DNA from: JAPWJZ01 sp965279315
Lineage (GTDB): Bacteria; Pseudomonadota; Alphaproteobacteria; Micavibrionales; UBA2020
Assembly (NCBI GenBank): GCA_965279315.1
Contig: OZ257145.1
Location: forward strand, 930,001 to 994,000
Length of the DNA stretch: 64,000 bases
Direction: 5' to 3'
The stretch's first letter is position 1. Every line of letters starts with the position of its first letter. Position numbers and translations under genes: made by a program. The notes under the pieces are model-generated. The model did no database searches, was not told where the DNA came from, and was given only the letters and a program-made list of their open reading frames with translations. Positions 33,135 through 42,028 of this stretch are shown piece after piece.

Positions 33135-33752
33135 TCAGGGTTTTGGCGGTGTCAATCCCGGCGGCGCTTTTTCCGGATGCATGCGCGCGAACCATTCCGG
33201 GCGTTCCCGCATCATGTCGCGGCGGTTGCTTTCGGCCTGCGCGCGCTGCGCCGCCAGCACCGGATGATCCAGCACCGCCTGCAACAGTTTACCGTTGCGC
33301 CCCGCCAGCTGGTCGACTATTTCCATGACAAGGATATTCGGCGCGGCCTGCGGGCGGATCGCCAGCAGCATGTCGATCAATTCGTTTTCGGGCTTCTCGG
33401 GATGCAGCAGGGCGAATGCGCCGAGCGCCATCGCGGTCGAGCGCGCCTTGCCTGCATGACAATGGATAATCACGGGGCCGCTGGCGGCATGTTCCATGAT
33501 AAATTCCAGACCCTCTTTGACCTGTTTCAGGTCGGGGCCGTCTTTCACCACCTGTTCCGAATCCCAGAACACGAGGATTTTCTGCGCAATCTCGTGCCCA
33601 TGCGCGGCAAGGCGCGGGGCGGAACCGTTCTTGTCGAGCGCCGCGCCCGGATGTTCGATCGACAGCACGGCGGAAACGGGCGCGCCCGCCTCTTCCTGTT
33701 GCGTCACTCGTTTCAGCACTTCGTTTGCGCGGCAGATGATAATTTCGGTCAT
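33135..33752 (-). CDS. Tyrosine/dual-specificity phosphatase-like protein
   Basis: This 205-residue protein contains the cysteine-phosphatase loop HCHAGKARST: nucleophile C98 and arginine R104 in a CX5R signature followed by a serine. D64 in VFWDSEQ is a plausible general acid. No signal peptide is seen. The C-terminal tail is proline/lysine-rich (HPEKAPPGLTPPKP). Substrates may be phosphoproteins or phosphoinositides. Similar phosphatases are used by intracellular bacteria against hosts, but housekeeping roles are just as possible. It is a single-gene unit converging on gpsA. Confidence 0.8.
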   Translation of the reverse strand: MTEIIICRANEVLKRVTQQEEAGAPVSAVLSIEHPGAALDKNGSAPRLAAHGHEIAQKILVFWDSEQVVKDGPDLKQVKEGLEFIMEHAASGPVIIHCHAGKARSTAMALGAFALLHPEKPENELIDMLLAIRPQAAPNILVMEIVDQLAGRNGKLLQAVLDHPVLAAQRAQAESNRRDMMRERPEWFARMHPEKAPPGLTPPKP

Positions 33753-33852
33753 GAAAATTTATAACCCGAATCGCATCATTATGCAAACGGGCAATAAAGC
33801 GGTGTTTTACAGGTCTTTCAATGCTAAAACCTTAGAAAAAACGGAGGCGAAA

Positions 33853-34263
33853 ATGGCGTACTGGCTGATGAAATCCGAACCCGATGCCTATAGCTGGCAG
33901 CAATTCGTGAAGGACAGGAAATCCGGCTGGACGGGCGTGCGCAATTACCAGGCCGCCAATAACATGAAGGCCATGAAAATCGGCGACACCTGTTTTTTCT
34001 ATCACTCGAACGAGGGCAAGGAAATCGTCGGCACGATGACGGTCAGCAAGCTCTATCATCCCGACCCGACCGACGAAGCGCAGAAATTCGGTATGGTGGA
34101 AGTGACCGCGGGCGCGCCCTTCAAAACTTTCGTGACGCTTGCCGATATCAAGGCGCATCCGGTGCTGAAAAACATGGCGCTGGTGAAACAATCGCGTCTG
34201 TCGGTTTCCCCCGTCACGGCGGAAGAGGCGAAAATCATCACGAAACTCGGCGGCCTCAAGTGA
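33853..34263 (+). CDS. EVE-domain protein
   Basis: This 136-residue protein is wholly an EVE domain (MAYWLMKSEPDAYSW, WTGVRNYQAANNMK, DTCFFYHSNEGKEIVG), a PUA-like fold that binds modified nucleobases in DNA or RNA. The ATG at 33853 gives the universal N-terminus; the upstream extension is antisense to the phosphatase gene. Free EVE proteins near tsaD, gpsA and acs are frequent in alphaproteobacteria. Its stop overlaps the next GTG. Confidence 0.93.
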   Translation: MAYWLMKSEPDAYSWQQFVKDRKSGWTGVRNYQAANNMKAMKIGDTCFFYHSNEGKEIVGTMTVSKLYHPDPTDEAQKFGMVEVTAGAPFKTFVTLADIKAHPVLKNMALVKQSRLSVSPVTAEEAKIITKLGGLK

Positions 34264-34826
34264 CGAACGGCTTCAAATACGACACGAACTGGTGCGTCAT
34301 CACCGGCGCGCCGTCATCCGGGAAAACCTCGGTCATCGACGAGCTGTCGAAACGCGGCTATCCCATCCAGACCGAAGTCGCCCGCGAATTGATCGAGGAA
34401 TGCCTGCGCCACGGCATGACGCTCGCCGAAATACGCGGCGCGGATTACGTGCAGGAAATGCAGCGCAAAATCCTGCGGTTCAAGCTGGCGCGCGAATCCG
34501 CGCTCGATGAAAAGAAACTGGTTTTCGCCGACCGCGGCACGCCCGACAGCATCGTGTATTTCAAGCTGGCAGGCGTTGATGCGAAGCAGGCGATTGATGC
34601 GTCGCATACCTATCACTACCGCGCGGTGTTCATGCTCGACCGTTTGCCGCTGGTGCAGGACGGTGTGCGCACCGAAAGCGATGCGCAGGCGGAAAAGATC
34701 GGCGACCAGATTGCATCGGCTTATACCGCGCTCGGCTATGACCTCGTCGCCGTGCCGGTACTGCCGATTTCCGAACGCGCCGATTTCATCCTCGAAAAAC
34801 TCGGCATGCCGAAGTATAAAGAATAA
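34260..34826 (+). CDS. P-loop NTPase/kinase-like protein (AAA_28/NadR-like)
   Basis: This 188-residue protein has a Walker A at residues 16-23 (GAPSSGKT), an acidic/arginine site ADRGTPDSIVYF in the middle and a lid-like region (VQDGVRTESDAQAEKI). The pattern matches the AAA_28 family, which includes the NadR kinase part and eukaryotic TTD14-like proteins. Small-molecule or nucleotide phosphorylation is likely. The GTG start overlaps the EVE stop by 4 nt, so the two are co-translated. Confidence 0.8.
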   Translation: MTNGFKYDTNWCVITGAPSSGKTSVIDELSKRGYPIQTEVARELIEECLRHGMTLAEIRGADYVQEMQRKILRFKLARESALDEKKLVFADRGTPDSIVYFKLAGVDAKQAIDASHTYHYRAVFMLDRLPLVQDGVRTESDAQAEKIGDQIASAYTALGYDLVAVPVLPISERADFILEKLGMPKYKE

Positions 34827-34970
34827 AATTATTTCCTTATGGCATATTGCGCCGCAGCAACCCGCATAACGCAATAGACGCGCGGAAAAACGCTGGTATT
34901 CTTGTGTTTCTGAAATTTGACGGGCGCTTGCGCCCCTGCCATTTGACGCCGATTTTACAGGAGCATTTCC

Positions 34971-36944
34971 ATGACCGAACATACATGCCACCCGTCGCAC
35001 CCCGAATATTTTCCGGTGCAGGAGCATATCGCAAAGCGCGCCAAGATCACGGCTGCGAAATACGAACAGATGTACAAGGAATCCATCAGTGACCCCGTGA
35101 AATTCTGGGGCGAACATGGCAAGCGCCTCGACTGGTTCACGCCCTATACGCAAGTGAAGGATGTCGATTTCGCCGATAACGCGCGCATCCGTTGGTATTA
35201 CGACGGCACGCTGAACGTCGCACATAACTGCATCGACCGCCATTTGCCCAAACGCGCCAACCAGGTCGCGCTGATCCGCGAAGGCGATGATGCGAATGAC
35301 AGCAGCACCATCACTTACGCGCAGTTGAAAGACGAAGTCTCGAAACTCGCGAATGCGTTGAAGGAACGCGGCGTGAAGAAGGGCGACCGCGTCACGATCT
35401 ATATGCCGATGATCCCGGAAGCGACCTACGCGATGCTCGCCTGCGCGCGCATCGGCGCGGTGCATTCGGTCGTGTTCGGCGGCTTCTCACCCTCGTCTTT
35501 GCGCGACCGCATTCTCGATTGCGAATCCAACGTCATCATCACCGCCGACGAAGGGCTGCGCGGCGGCAAGAAAGTGCCGCTGAAGGCGAACGCGGATGAA
35601 GCATTGAAGGAATGCCCCAATGTTTCCACCGTGATCGTTTACAAGCGCACCGGCGGCACGGTTGCATGGAACGACAAGCGCGATGTCTGGTATCACGATA
35701 TCGTCAGCAAGCAATCAACCGATTGCGCCTGCGAGCCGATGAATGCGGAAGACCCGCTGTTTATCCTCTACACCTCCGGCTCCACCGGCAAGCCGAAGGG
35801 CGTGCTGCATACCACCGGCGGTTACCTGGTTTTCGCGTCAATGACGCATGAATATGTGTTCGATTACCATGACGGCGATGTGTACTGGTGCACGGCGGAT
35901 GTGGGCTGGGTCACGGGCCACAGCTATATCGTTTACGGGCCGCTGGCGAACGGCGCGACGACGCTGGTGTTCGAAGGCGTGCCGAACTATCCCGACTGGG
36001 GCCGTTTCTGGTCGGTGGTCGACAAGCACAAGGTCAATATTTTCTACACCGCGCCCACCGCCATCCGTTCGCTGATTAAAGAGGGCGACCAATGGGTCAA
36101 AAAATCCAGCCGCGCATCATTGCGCATCCTGGGTTCGGTCGGCGAGCCGATCAACGAAGAAGCATGGCTCTGGTACTGGGAAACGGTCGGCGAAAAACGC
36201 TGCCCCGTGGTTGACACCTGGTGGCAGACCGAAACGGGCGGCATCCTGATCACCGCGTTGCCGGGCGCGCATGAATTGAAACCCGCCCATGCCTCGATGC
36301 CGTTCTTCGGCGTGCAACCGGCGCTGGTCGATGCGAATGGCGCGATACTGGCGGGCGAGGCCGAAGGCAACCTTGTGCTGCTCGACGGCTGGCCCGGCAT
36401 GATGCGCACGGTGTACAAAGACCACGACCGTTTCGTGCAGACTTATTTCTCCGCCTACAAAGGCATGTATTTCACCGGCGACGGCGCGAAGCGCGATGCG
36501 CGCGGGTATTACCGCATCACCGGCCGCGTCGATGACGTCATCAACGTGTCGGGCCACCGCCTCGGCACCGCCGAAATCGAGGACGCGCTCAATTCCCACC
36601 CGAAGATCGCGGAATCAGCGGTCGTCGGTTTCCCGCATGACATCAAGGGCCAGGGGATTTACGCCTATGTGATCCTGATGGGCGGCGAACAACCCAGCGA
36701 AGAAATCCGCAAAGACATCGTCGCGCATGTGCGCAAGGTGATCGGCCCGATCGCCACGCCCGATGTTCTGCTGTTCGCGCCCGGGCTTCCGAAAACGCGC
36801 TCCGGCAAAATCATGCGCCGCATTTTGCGCAAGGTCGCCGAAAACGCGTTCGACCAGCTGGGCGACACTTCGACCCTCGCCGATCCCAGCGTTGTCGACA
36901 CCATCATCACCAATCACAAGCAGCTGCCGAAAAAAGCGGCCTAA
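34971..36944 (+). CDS. acs: Acetyl-CoA synthetase
   Basis: This 657-residue AMP-forming ligase makes acetyl-CoA from acetate. It has the expected family length and motifs: YTSGSTGKPKGVLHTTGGY (ATP loop), the WWQTETGG motif, YFTGDGAKRDARGYY, and the C-terminal catalytic lysine in TRSGKIMRRILRK, the usual site of regulatory acetylation. The RBS AGGAG precedes the ATG. It is separated by about 140 nt from the upstream kinase-like gene and is probably transcribed alone. An imperfect hairpin (GATTGT/ACAATC) follows within 50 nt of the stop. Confidence 0.97.
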   Translation: MTEHTCHPSHPEYFPVQEHIAKRAKITAAKYEQMYKESISDPVKFWGEHGKRLDWFTPYTQVKDVDFADNARIRWYYDGTLNVAHNCIDRHLPKRANQVALIREGDDANDSSTITYAQLKDEVSKLANALKERGVKKGDRVTIYMPMIPEATYAMLACARIGAVHSVVFGGFSPSSLRDRILDCESNVIITADEGLRGGKKVPLKANADEALKECPNVSTVIVYKRTGGTVAWNDKRDVWYHDIVSKQSTDCACEPMNAEDPLFILYTSGSTGKPKGVLHTTGGYLVFASMTHEYVFDYHDGDVYWCTADVGWVTGHSYIVYGPLANGATTLVFEGVPNYPDWGRFWSVVDKHKVNIFYTAPTAIRSLIKEGDQWVKKSSRASLRILGSVGEPINEEAWLWYWETVGEKRCPVVDTWWQTETGGILITALPGAHELKPAHASMPFFGVQPALVDANGAILAGEAEGNLVLLDGWPGMMRTVYKDHDRFVQTYFSAYKGMYFTGDGAKRDARGYYRITGRVDDVINVSGHRLGTAEIEDALNSHPKIAESAVVGFPHDIKGQGIYAYVILMGGEQPSEEIRKDIVAHVRKVIGPIATPDVLLFAPGLPKTRSGKIMRRILRKVAENAFDQLGDTSTLADPSVVDTIITNHKQLPKKAA

Positions 36945-37134
36945 GCTTTCAAGGATTGTCCCTGTATTTTGCCAGCAGGAACAATCTCTTGCGCCTAAAT
37001 AATTGCGTTTAACGCATTTATATGTTACGGTTAAAAATGACAGGTTATTGAACATTGTGAATAAAGCGGTACGAAAGACCCAATAAAATCAATTGGGTAA
37101 TACACATATGAGGCACTATAATACCGAAAAACCT

Positions 37135-37163
37135 TTGACAGAATCATGATGCGTGGTTATGCT
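37135..37163 (+). promoter_or_regulatory. Near-consensus sigma70 promoter
   Basis: TTGACA (37135-37140), a 17-nt spacer and TATGCT (37158-37163) are followed 31 nt later by the start codon, with an AAAGG ribosome binding site. Confidence 0.75.
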
Positions 37164-37194
37164 CAAATTATAGATAACAACATAAAGGTTTTAA

Positions 37195-37968
37195 ATGCTC
37201 GACGGTCTGCGCAGCTTTTTCTCCAGCCCCTATCTCGCACCCCTGACCGAACCTGTCAAAAACGTGGCGCGCTTCACGATGCTGCCGATCCGTGACTTTG
37301 TGGATGTCGTGCGCAATTCCTTCGAGGGCGATTACACGGAATGGCCCTCGAATTTCTCGGACAAACTTTCCTACGCGGAGGAATATACCAGCGTTATCGC
37401 CATCGCCGGGGGCCTTGTCACCGGCATCGGCGGGTTGATCGGCGGCGGCGCGTTCGGCGCGATCGCCGCCAGCACGACAGCAACGGCTGTGATGGGCGGC
37501 ATCGCGGGCGCGGTGGCTGGCGCGGCGCTCGGCGTTATCGCAGGGCCCTTTGTCGGCGCTGCAGCGGTCGGCTTCGGCGCGCTGGTGGTTGGATCGGTCA
37601 TCGGCATCGTGCCGGGCGTGATCGCGGGCACGGCGAAAATGCTGAAACATGTTTTCTCGAAAAAGCCGGATGCGCCGGAAACATCCGCGCCCGCGAATGA
37701 CGACAGCGAACTGGCGGATGTGCTGCCCGCGCGCATCATCATGCGCAGCCCCAAAACGGCGGCCGAAATGATGCAGTCGTTCTCGACCCTGCAAAGCGAA
37801 GAACGCAAGGCATTCGAAACGATCATGATGGATCACCTGCGTCCCGCCTTCGAAGCGGCGTCGGCTGTGGCATTGCCGAAATCGGCTGTAGAATTGCCGA
37901 AAGATACAGCACCGGCCTTCGAGAACAAGGGCGCCGCCTTCGGCAAGATCGGCAAGCTTGTGGTGTGA
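37195..37968 (+). CDS. Glycine-zipper membrane-active protein of unknown function
   Basis: This 257-residue protein has a soluble N-terminal 60 residues, then a long hydrophobic glycine/alanine-rich region (about 65-145) with repeated G-x3-G spacing (GGLVTGIGGLIGGGAFGAI, GAVAGAALGVIAGPFVGAAA). A soluble helical C-terminus with an SPKTAAEMMQSF stretch follows. Glycine zippers form packed membrane helices or pores. No signal peptide is present. It has its own strong promoter and is an orphan between acs and the membrane protease-like pair. Its use as a secreted membrane-inserting protein would be inference. Confidence 0.6.
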   Translation: MLDGLRSFFSSPYLAPLTEPVKNVARFTMLPIRDFVDVVRNSFEGDYTEWPSNFSDKLSYAEEYTSVIAIAGGLVTGIGGLIGGGAFGAIAASTTATAVMGGIAGAVAGAALGVIAGPFVGAAAVGFGALVVGSVIGIVPGVIAGTAKMLKHVFSKKPDAPETSAPANDDSELADVLPARIIMRSPKTAAEMMQSFSTLQSEERKAFETIMMDHLRPAFEAASAVALPKSAVELPKDTAPAFENKGAAFGKIGKLVV

Positions 37969-38727
37969 TTACTTGATGGTGCCCAGCCGTTCGCGCGGCG
38001 GCAGGAAAATGGCAAGCCAAAGCGCGGTTGCCGCCGCGATCGCCGTGAAGCCCAGCGAAAACAGCGCGACCGACTGAACGCGGATGTCGGCAACAGCCGC
38101 GATCTGGTCGAAATCGGCCAGGATATGCGGGCCTTTCACCTGCGCATCGGCATCGCGCGCGGTATCGACTATGAGCGCGCCCCAGGCCAGCAGCATGTTG
38201 CGCCCCATCACATACATGCCGAACAGCATGTTCGCGTATTGCTCCGGCCAGCCGCCCATTTTTTCCGCCCGCGCGGCGCGCAGGATGCAGAACAGGGCCA
38301 GCAGCACCTCCGCCCCCGTGCCCATGAAATTGCAGACAGCCTCGTGCCGGTCATTGAAAGCGACGATCAGGTGCAGCCCCGTGATGACCGACACAATCGC
38401 CGCGAGCCAGTATTTGCGCCTGCCCATGCACCGGCAGAAGGCGGCGGTGGCGACACCGTAAAAGGCGAACAGCAGCCAGATATTGCGGTCGAACGGGTAA
38501 ACCACGCCGCCGCCCCGCATCAAATCCAGCGCGGGCAGGGCGGGATAGCCGAAACTGAGCCTGAAAAGCACATGCCCGATTTCATGGAAAAACACCGCGA
38601 CATACTCCAGCCCGGATGCGGGAACATGCAGCAGCGCATCAAACGGCACGGCAAAGCCAAACAGTTTTCCGGCGGCGGGCAACAGGAACAGGCCGGATAA
38701 AAACAGGCTGACCAGCAACAGGCGCAT
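37969..38727 (-). CDS. Membrane protein with HEIGH motif, protein A of a pair
   Basis: This 252-residue protein has about six transmembrane helices. H48-E49-I50-G51-H52 lies in a helix after the first loop, followed by PALPALDLMRGGGVVY and a later GTGAE in a membrane segment. HExxH inside a membrane helix is the zinc site of site-2-type (M50) and related membrane proteases. The family's NPDG/LDG motif is not clear, so class and activity are uncertain. It starts 1 nt after its paralogue and probably works with it. Confidence 0.6.
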   Translation of the reverse strand: MRLLLVSLFLSGLFLLPAAGKLFGFAVPFDALLHVPASGLEYVAVFFHEIGHVLFRLSFGYPALPALDLMRGGGVVYPFDRNIWLLFAFYGVATAAFCRCMGRRKYWLAAIVSVITGLHLIVAFNDRHEAVCNFMGTGAEVLLALFCILRAARAEKMGGWPEQYANMLFGMYVMGRNMLLAWGALIVDTARDADAQVKGPHILADFDQIAAVADIRVQSVALFSLGFTAIAAATALWLAIFLPPRERLGTIK

Positions 38728-38728
38728 G

Positions 38729-39541
38729 CTACACAGCCCTGCGCCTGATGACGTAAGCCATTGTCAGCGTGATGGCGACGGCGAAGGCCGCAAGCATGAA
38801 CCAGGCCGCGCCCTCCATCGGCCATCCCAGCTCGCGCGCGAATTTGTCGAGGTCGGCGGAACCGGGCGTGCCCTTTTGCATCCCGTAACTCATGCGCCGC
38901 GCATTCACGAATATCAGGGCAAGCGGCAGCATGACAACGCGCCCCATCAGATGCAGGGCGAAGACCATGGTGACGCAGCGTTCGCATGCGGGCAGCGGAT
39001 TGACGGGGCGCGTGGCGCGCGCGATGCACCAGCAGCAGGCCGCAATTTCCATCCCATGCCCTGCGAAAATCGCCAGCGGGTAATCATAGCCTGTCGCCAG
39101 CAACCCGATATGCAGCGCGGCGCAACCGGCCAGCAGCGCCAGCCCGTCCCAGATTTTCCTGTGCGCCAGCAGCCAAGCGCCAGCCGCCATCAGCGCGTAA
39201 ACAAACGCCAGCACCGCGCTGCTGCGCCCGATGCTATAGGTCACGCCGCCGCCGTGCACGGCGTCCATCACCGGCAGCGCGGGCGTGCCGAACAGCCAAT
39301 AGGCCAGCGCATGGCCGGGTTCGTGGAATGTCACGGTCATGTAATGGAAACATTCCGACAGCGGATAGAGCAGCAGAAAAAGCGGCAGCGGCAGGATGCC
39401 GTTATGCACATATTCCAGAGGGAAACCGGGCAGCCCGACATTGACCACGCCATGCGTTTCAACGTCGCCCGTGAATTGCAGCGCCGCGAATGACACGAGG
39501 CTGAGGGCGGCAATCGCAAAACTGGTCAGGTAAAAACGCAT
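38729..39541 (-). CDS. Membrane protein with HEPGH motif, protein B of a pair
   Basis: This 270-residue paralogue of the next gene has matching landmarks: H73-E74-P75-G76-H77, then PALPVMDAVHGGGVTY, and GHGMEIAACC in a later helix. The HExGH, PALP-D-GGGV and GxGxE blocks keep the same order and spacing in both proteins, which supports homology and a common metal site. It is the first gene of the two-gene unit and lies 32 nt downstream of the HtpX gene. Confidence 0.6.
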   Translation of the reverse strand: MRFYLTSFAIAALSLVSFAALQFTGDVETHGVVNVGLPGFPLEYVHNGILPLPLFLLLYPLSECFHYMTVTFHEPGHALAYWLFGTPALPVMDAVHGGGVTYSIGRSSAVLAFVYALMAAGAWLLAHRKIWDGLALLAGCAALHIGLLATGYDYPLAIFAGHGMEIAACCWCIARATRPVNPLPACERCVTMVFALHLMGRVVMLPLALIFVNARRMSYGMQKGTPGSADLDKFARELGWPMEGAAWFMLAAFAVAITLTMAYVIRRRAV

Positions 39542-39573
39542 GTATCAGCTCCCATGCCTCAACCTCTTATACT

Positions 39574-40641
39574 TTAGCCCCATGGTTTTGCGGGCGATTG
39601 CGGCGGGCGGCCGCCGTCCCACGGGGAATCAGGGGCGCGGCGCAGCGATACGGGCAGTTGCGGCACGGGCGCGCCGGTGGTGCGCGAAATTGCGGCGATG
39701 CGGTCCTCGATCTTCGGGTGCGTTGCAAACAGGCCCATGAAGGCATGGCTGTTTTCGATGCACATCTGCTGCACGTCATCGGGCATGCCCTGCACCCTGT
39801 CCTGGCCTGAAATGCGCATCAGCGCGCGCATCATGGCTTCGGGATTTTTTGTCAGCTCCACCGATCCCGCATCGGCTAAATACTCTCGCCGGCGCGAGAG
39901 GGCAAAACGGATGGCGATGGCAAATACGTAACCGACCGCCAGCACCGCCAGCCCGATCAGCATCACGCCCATCGTGCCGCCGGAATCGCGGCTGTTCGAA
40001 CGGCGCGCGTAATAATTCGGGCGGTTGCCGTGAATCATCGTGCGGAACAGCATTTCGCACAGGAAGCTGATCATGCCGACAAAAATCACCGAAATGATCA
40101 GCAGGCGCACATCGCGGTTGCGGATATGCGACAATTCATGGCCGATCACGGCCTCCAGCTCGTCATCCTGCAGCCGCTCGATGATGCCGCGCGTCAGGAC
40201 GATTTTATAACTCTTCTCGTCGATGCCGGTTGCGAAGGCATTCAGCGCGGGGCTGTCGATGATCTCGAATTTCGGCATCGGGATGCCGCGCGAGATGCAG
40301 AGGTTTTCCAGCATGTTGTAAATCTTCGGCATTTCGTCGCGCGTGATCGGCACCGAGCCCGTCGCCGCGCGCATCATGCTGCCATGGAAAAAATAAGCGA
40401 TGACGAACCACGCGCCCGCTGCCAGCACCGCCCAATGTCCGTATTGCCGGATGCCTGAGATAGCCGCGTCCCAGCCGCGCGCCATATCGACGCTGCCCGG
40501 CTGCCCGCCCGAAAAACCGCCCAGCACGCCGAAGAACGCGCCCATCATCAGCAGCAGCAGGACGGGAAAACCCATCAGCAGCAGCACCGATTTCAGCTGG
40601 TTGCTCCAGACATGTCCGGCAAAGCCTTCGGTCGCCAGCAT
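39574..40641 (-). CDS. htpX: HtpX-like M48 family membrane metalloprotease
   Basis: This 355-residue protein has two N-terminal transmembrane helices, then the zinc-binding H168-E169-L-S-H172 helix, a membrane hairpin, and the third ligand in RREYLADAGSVEL. HtpX-type proteases degrade misfolded membrane proteins at the inner membrane; the longer M48 form here carries a proline-rich tail (SLRRAPDSPWDGGRPPQ). lemA is only about 0.75 kb away, but one opposite-strand gene separates them. It may be co-transcribed with the HExGH pair. Confidence 0.88.
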   Translation of the reverse strand: MLATEGFAGHVWSNQLKSVLLLMGFPVLLLLMMGAFFGVLGGFSGGQPGSVDMARGWDAAISGIRQYGHWAVLAAGAWFVIAYFFHGSMMRAATGSVPITRDEMPKIYNMLENLCISRGIPMPKFEIIDSPALNAFATGIDEKSYKIVLTRGIIERLQDDELEAVIGHELSHIRNRDVRLLIISVIFVGMISFLCEMLFRTMIHGNRPNYYARRSNSRDSGGTMGVMLIGLAVLAVGYVFAIAIRFALSRRREYLADAGSVELTKNPEAMMRALMRISGQDRVQGMPDDVQQMCIENSHAFMGLFATHPKIEDRIAAISRTTGAPVPQLPVSLRRAPDSPWDGGRPPQSPAKPWG

Positions 40642-41015
40642 GGTGTTTATCCCCCGAGTCCTGTTAAATTCAGCCTATTCTAGATTTATGGCGGGGCGGG
40701 TACAAGGCAAGCAGCTATCTTCCAAGCCCATGATATATCTGCATATTTGCATTTATTTCACGGTTTTTATTGATTTGTGCGGCGCAATATTCCATATTTG
40801 GTTTCCCGTTGGGCATCGATATCGCCGCAACGCAAAGGCTCCCGCGCTTTTTGATAAAAGACTTCCACTTTTCGCGGGGCGGCCTGACCTGACACACGAC
40901 TTTTCAAAAAAGCCGCGCTTGATGGGAAGGCGAACTATTTGCGTTTTTTGTGGCAGCTGCCCGGCCAAACCCAAGACCCCGCCTGAATGGGGCCTTATAC
41001 GAAAGAGAACCGACC
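40642..41015. other. Intergenic region between htpX and a small gene
   Basis: About 370 nt with several AT-rich blocks and a hairpin (AAGACCCCGCC-TGAAT-GGGGCCTT-like) about 20 nt before the next gene. No reading frame with an RBS is convincing on either strand. Confidence 0.55.
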
Positions 41016-41333
41016 ATGAAAAACCGACTGACAGACGACCATGATATTTTCGCAGCCGCGCTTCCCGACATGCGCGCGCATTTCGAAACCGCCGCGAAAT
41101 CGCCCAGCGACTATGCGTTCCTGCACCGCGCGATCGCCGAAGACCTGCGCTCCGCTGAAAACCATGTCGCATTGAACGGCGTCGGAGCCAGCGCGAGCCA
41201 CATCAACAACGCGCGCCAGAGCATCATTGCGATTTCCGAACAGCCCGAATTCTACGGCGTGATCGCCGTCGACCTCGACGTTGCTGCGAAAATCACCAAC
41301 GCCTACGCGCAAAAACAAAAACTGGGCATGTAA
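41016..41333 (+). CDS. Small helical hypothetical protein
   Basis: This 105-residue, all-helical, mildly acidic protein (DDHDIFAAALPDMRAHFET, DYAFLHRAIAEDLRSAENH) ends in a lysine-rich stretch (AYAQKQKLGM). AAAGAGAACC precedes the ATG. It sits between htpX and lemA on the opposite strand. No domain is recognised. Confidence 0.6.
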   Translation: MKNRLTDDHDIFAAALPDMRAHFETAAKSPSDYAFLHRAIAEDLRSAENHVALNGVGASASHINNARQSIIAISEQPEFYGVIAVDLDVAAKITNAYAQKQKLGM

Positions 41334-41394
41334 TTCCCGCGCGATTTCGCGCAAGTCATTATTACTGCCGACTGAATGAACGACCTGTCAGGGA

Positions 41395-41964
41395 TCAGCC
41401 GCCGAAGCTCACTTTCGGTGCGTCCTTGACGGCCGCTTTCTCCGCCGCATCCAATTCAAAAAACACCTCGTCCCTGAACCCCGTCATCCGCGCAATGATG
41501 ACGGCGGGGAACTGCTGGATCGCGGTGTTGTATTCGCTGGTCGCGTTGTTGAAGAAACGGCGCGCCGCCGCGATCTTGTTTTCAATGTCCGACAATTCCG
41601 ATTGCAGCTGGCGGAAATTCGCGTCGGCCTTCAGCTGCGGGTAATTCTCCGCAACCGCCATCAGCTTCATGACCGCAGCGCCCAGCGCCGCTTCGGCGGG
41701 GGCGCGTTCGGAAATGGAGCCGCCCTGCATCGCGGTTGCGCGCGCCTGCGTCACGGTTTCCAGCACGCCTTTTTCATGGCTCGCATATCCCTTCACCGTC
41801 TCGACCAAATTCGGCACAAGGTCGACGCGCAGTTTCAGCTGCACATCGATATCCGAAAACGCGTTCTTGCGCCGCTGCGAAAGCGCGACGATGCGGTTAT
41901 AGAGCGAGATGAAAAGAATGACGACCGCGGCGATGACCGCCAGCAAAATCCACGACGAATTCAT
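41395..41964 (-). CDS. lemA: LemA family protein
   Basis: This 189-residue protein has an N-terminal signal-anchor helix (SWILLAVIAAVVILFISLYN) and the LemA helical bundle (SQRRKNAFSDIDVQLKLRVD, LVPNLVETVKGYASHEKGVL, ESELSDIENKIAAARRFFN). LemA is commonly encoded beside htpX-like protease genes. The ATG follows AAAAGGG. Exact function is not established in bacteria; the extracytoplasmic bundle may be an adaptor. Confidence 0.93.
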   Translation of the reverse strand: MNSSWILLAVIAAVVILFISLYNRIVALSQRRKNAFSDIDVQLKLRVDLVPNLVETVKGYASHEKGVLETVTQARATAMQGGSISERAPAEAALGAAVMKLMAVAENYPQLKADANFRQLQSELSDIENKIAAARRFFNNATSEYNTAIQQFPAVIIARMTGFRDEVFFELDAAEKAAVKDAPKVSFGG

Positions 41965-42028
41965 GACAAACCCTTTTGTTAAAGAACCTTGCCCTTAACA
42001 TGGGTCAAAAGCGCAGGTAGCGCAAGTA

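Noticed and set aside
37195..37968. Glycine-rich protein as a colicin or pore-forming toxin
   Set aside because: No immunity gene, no receptor domain and no known toxin motif; only a glycine-zipper pattern is visible.
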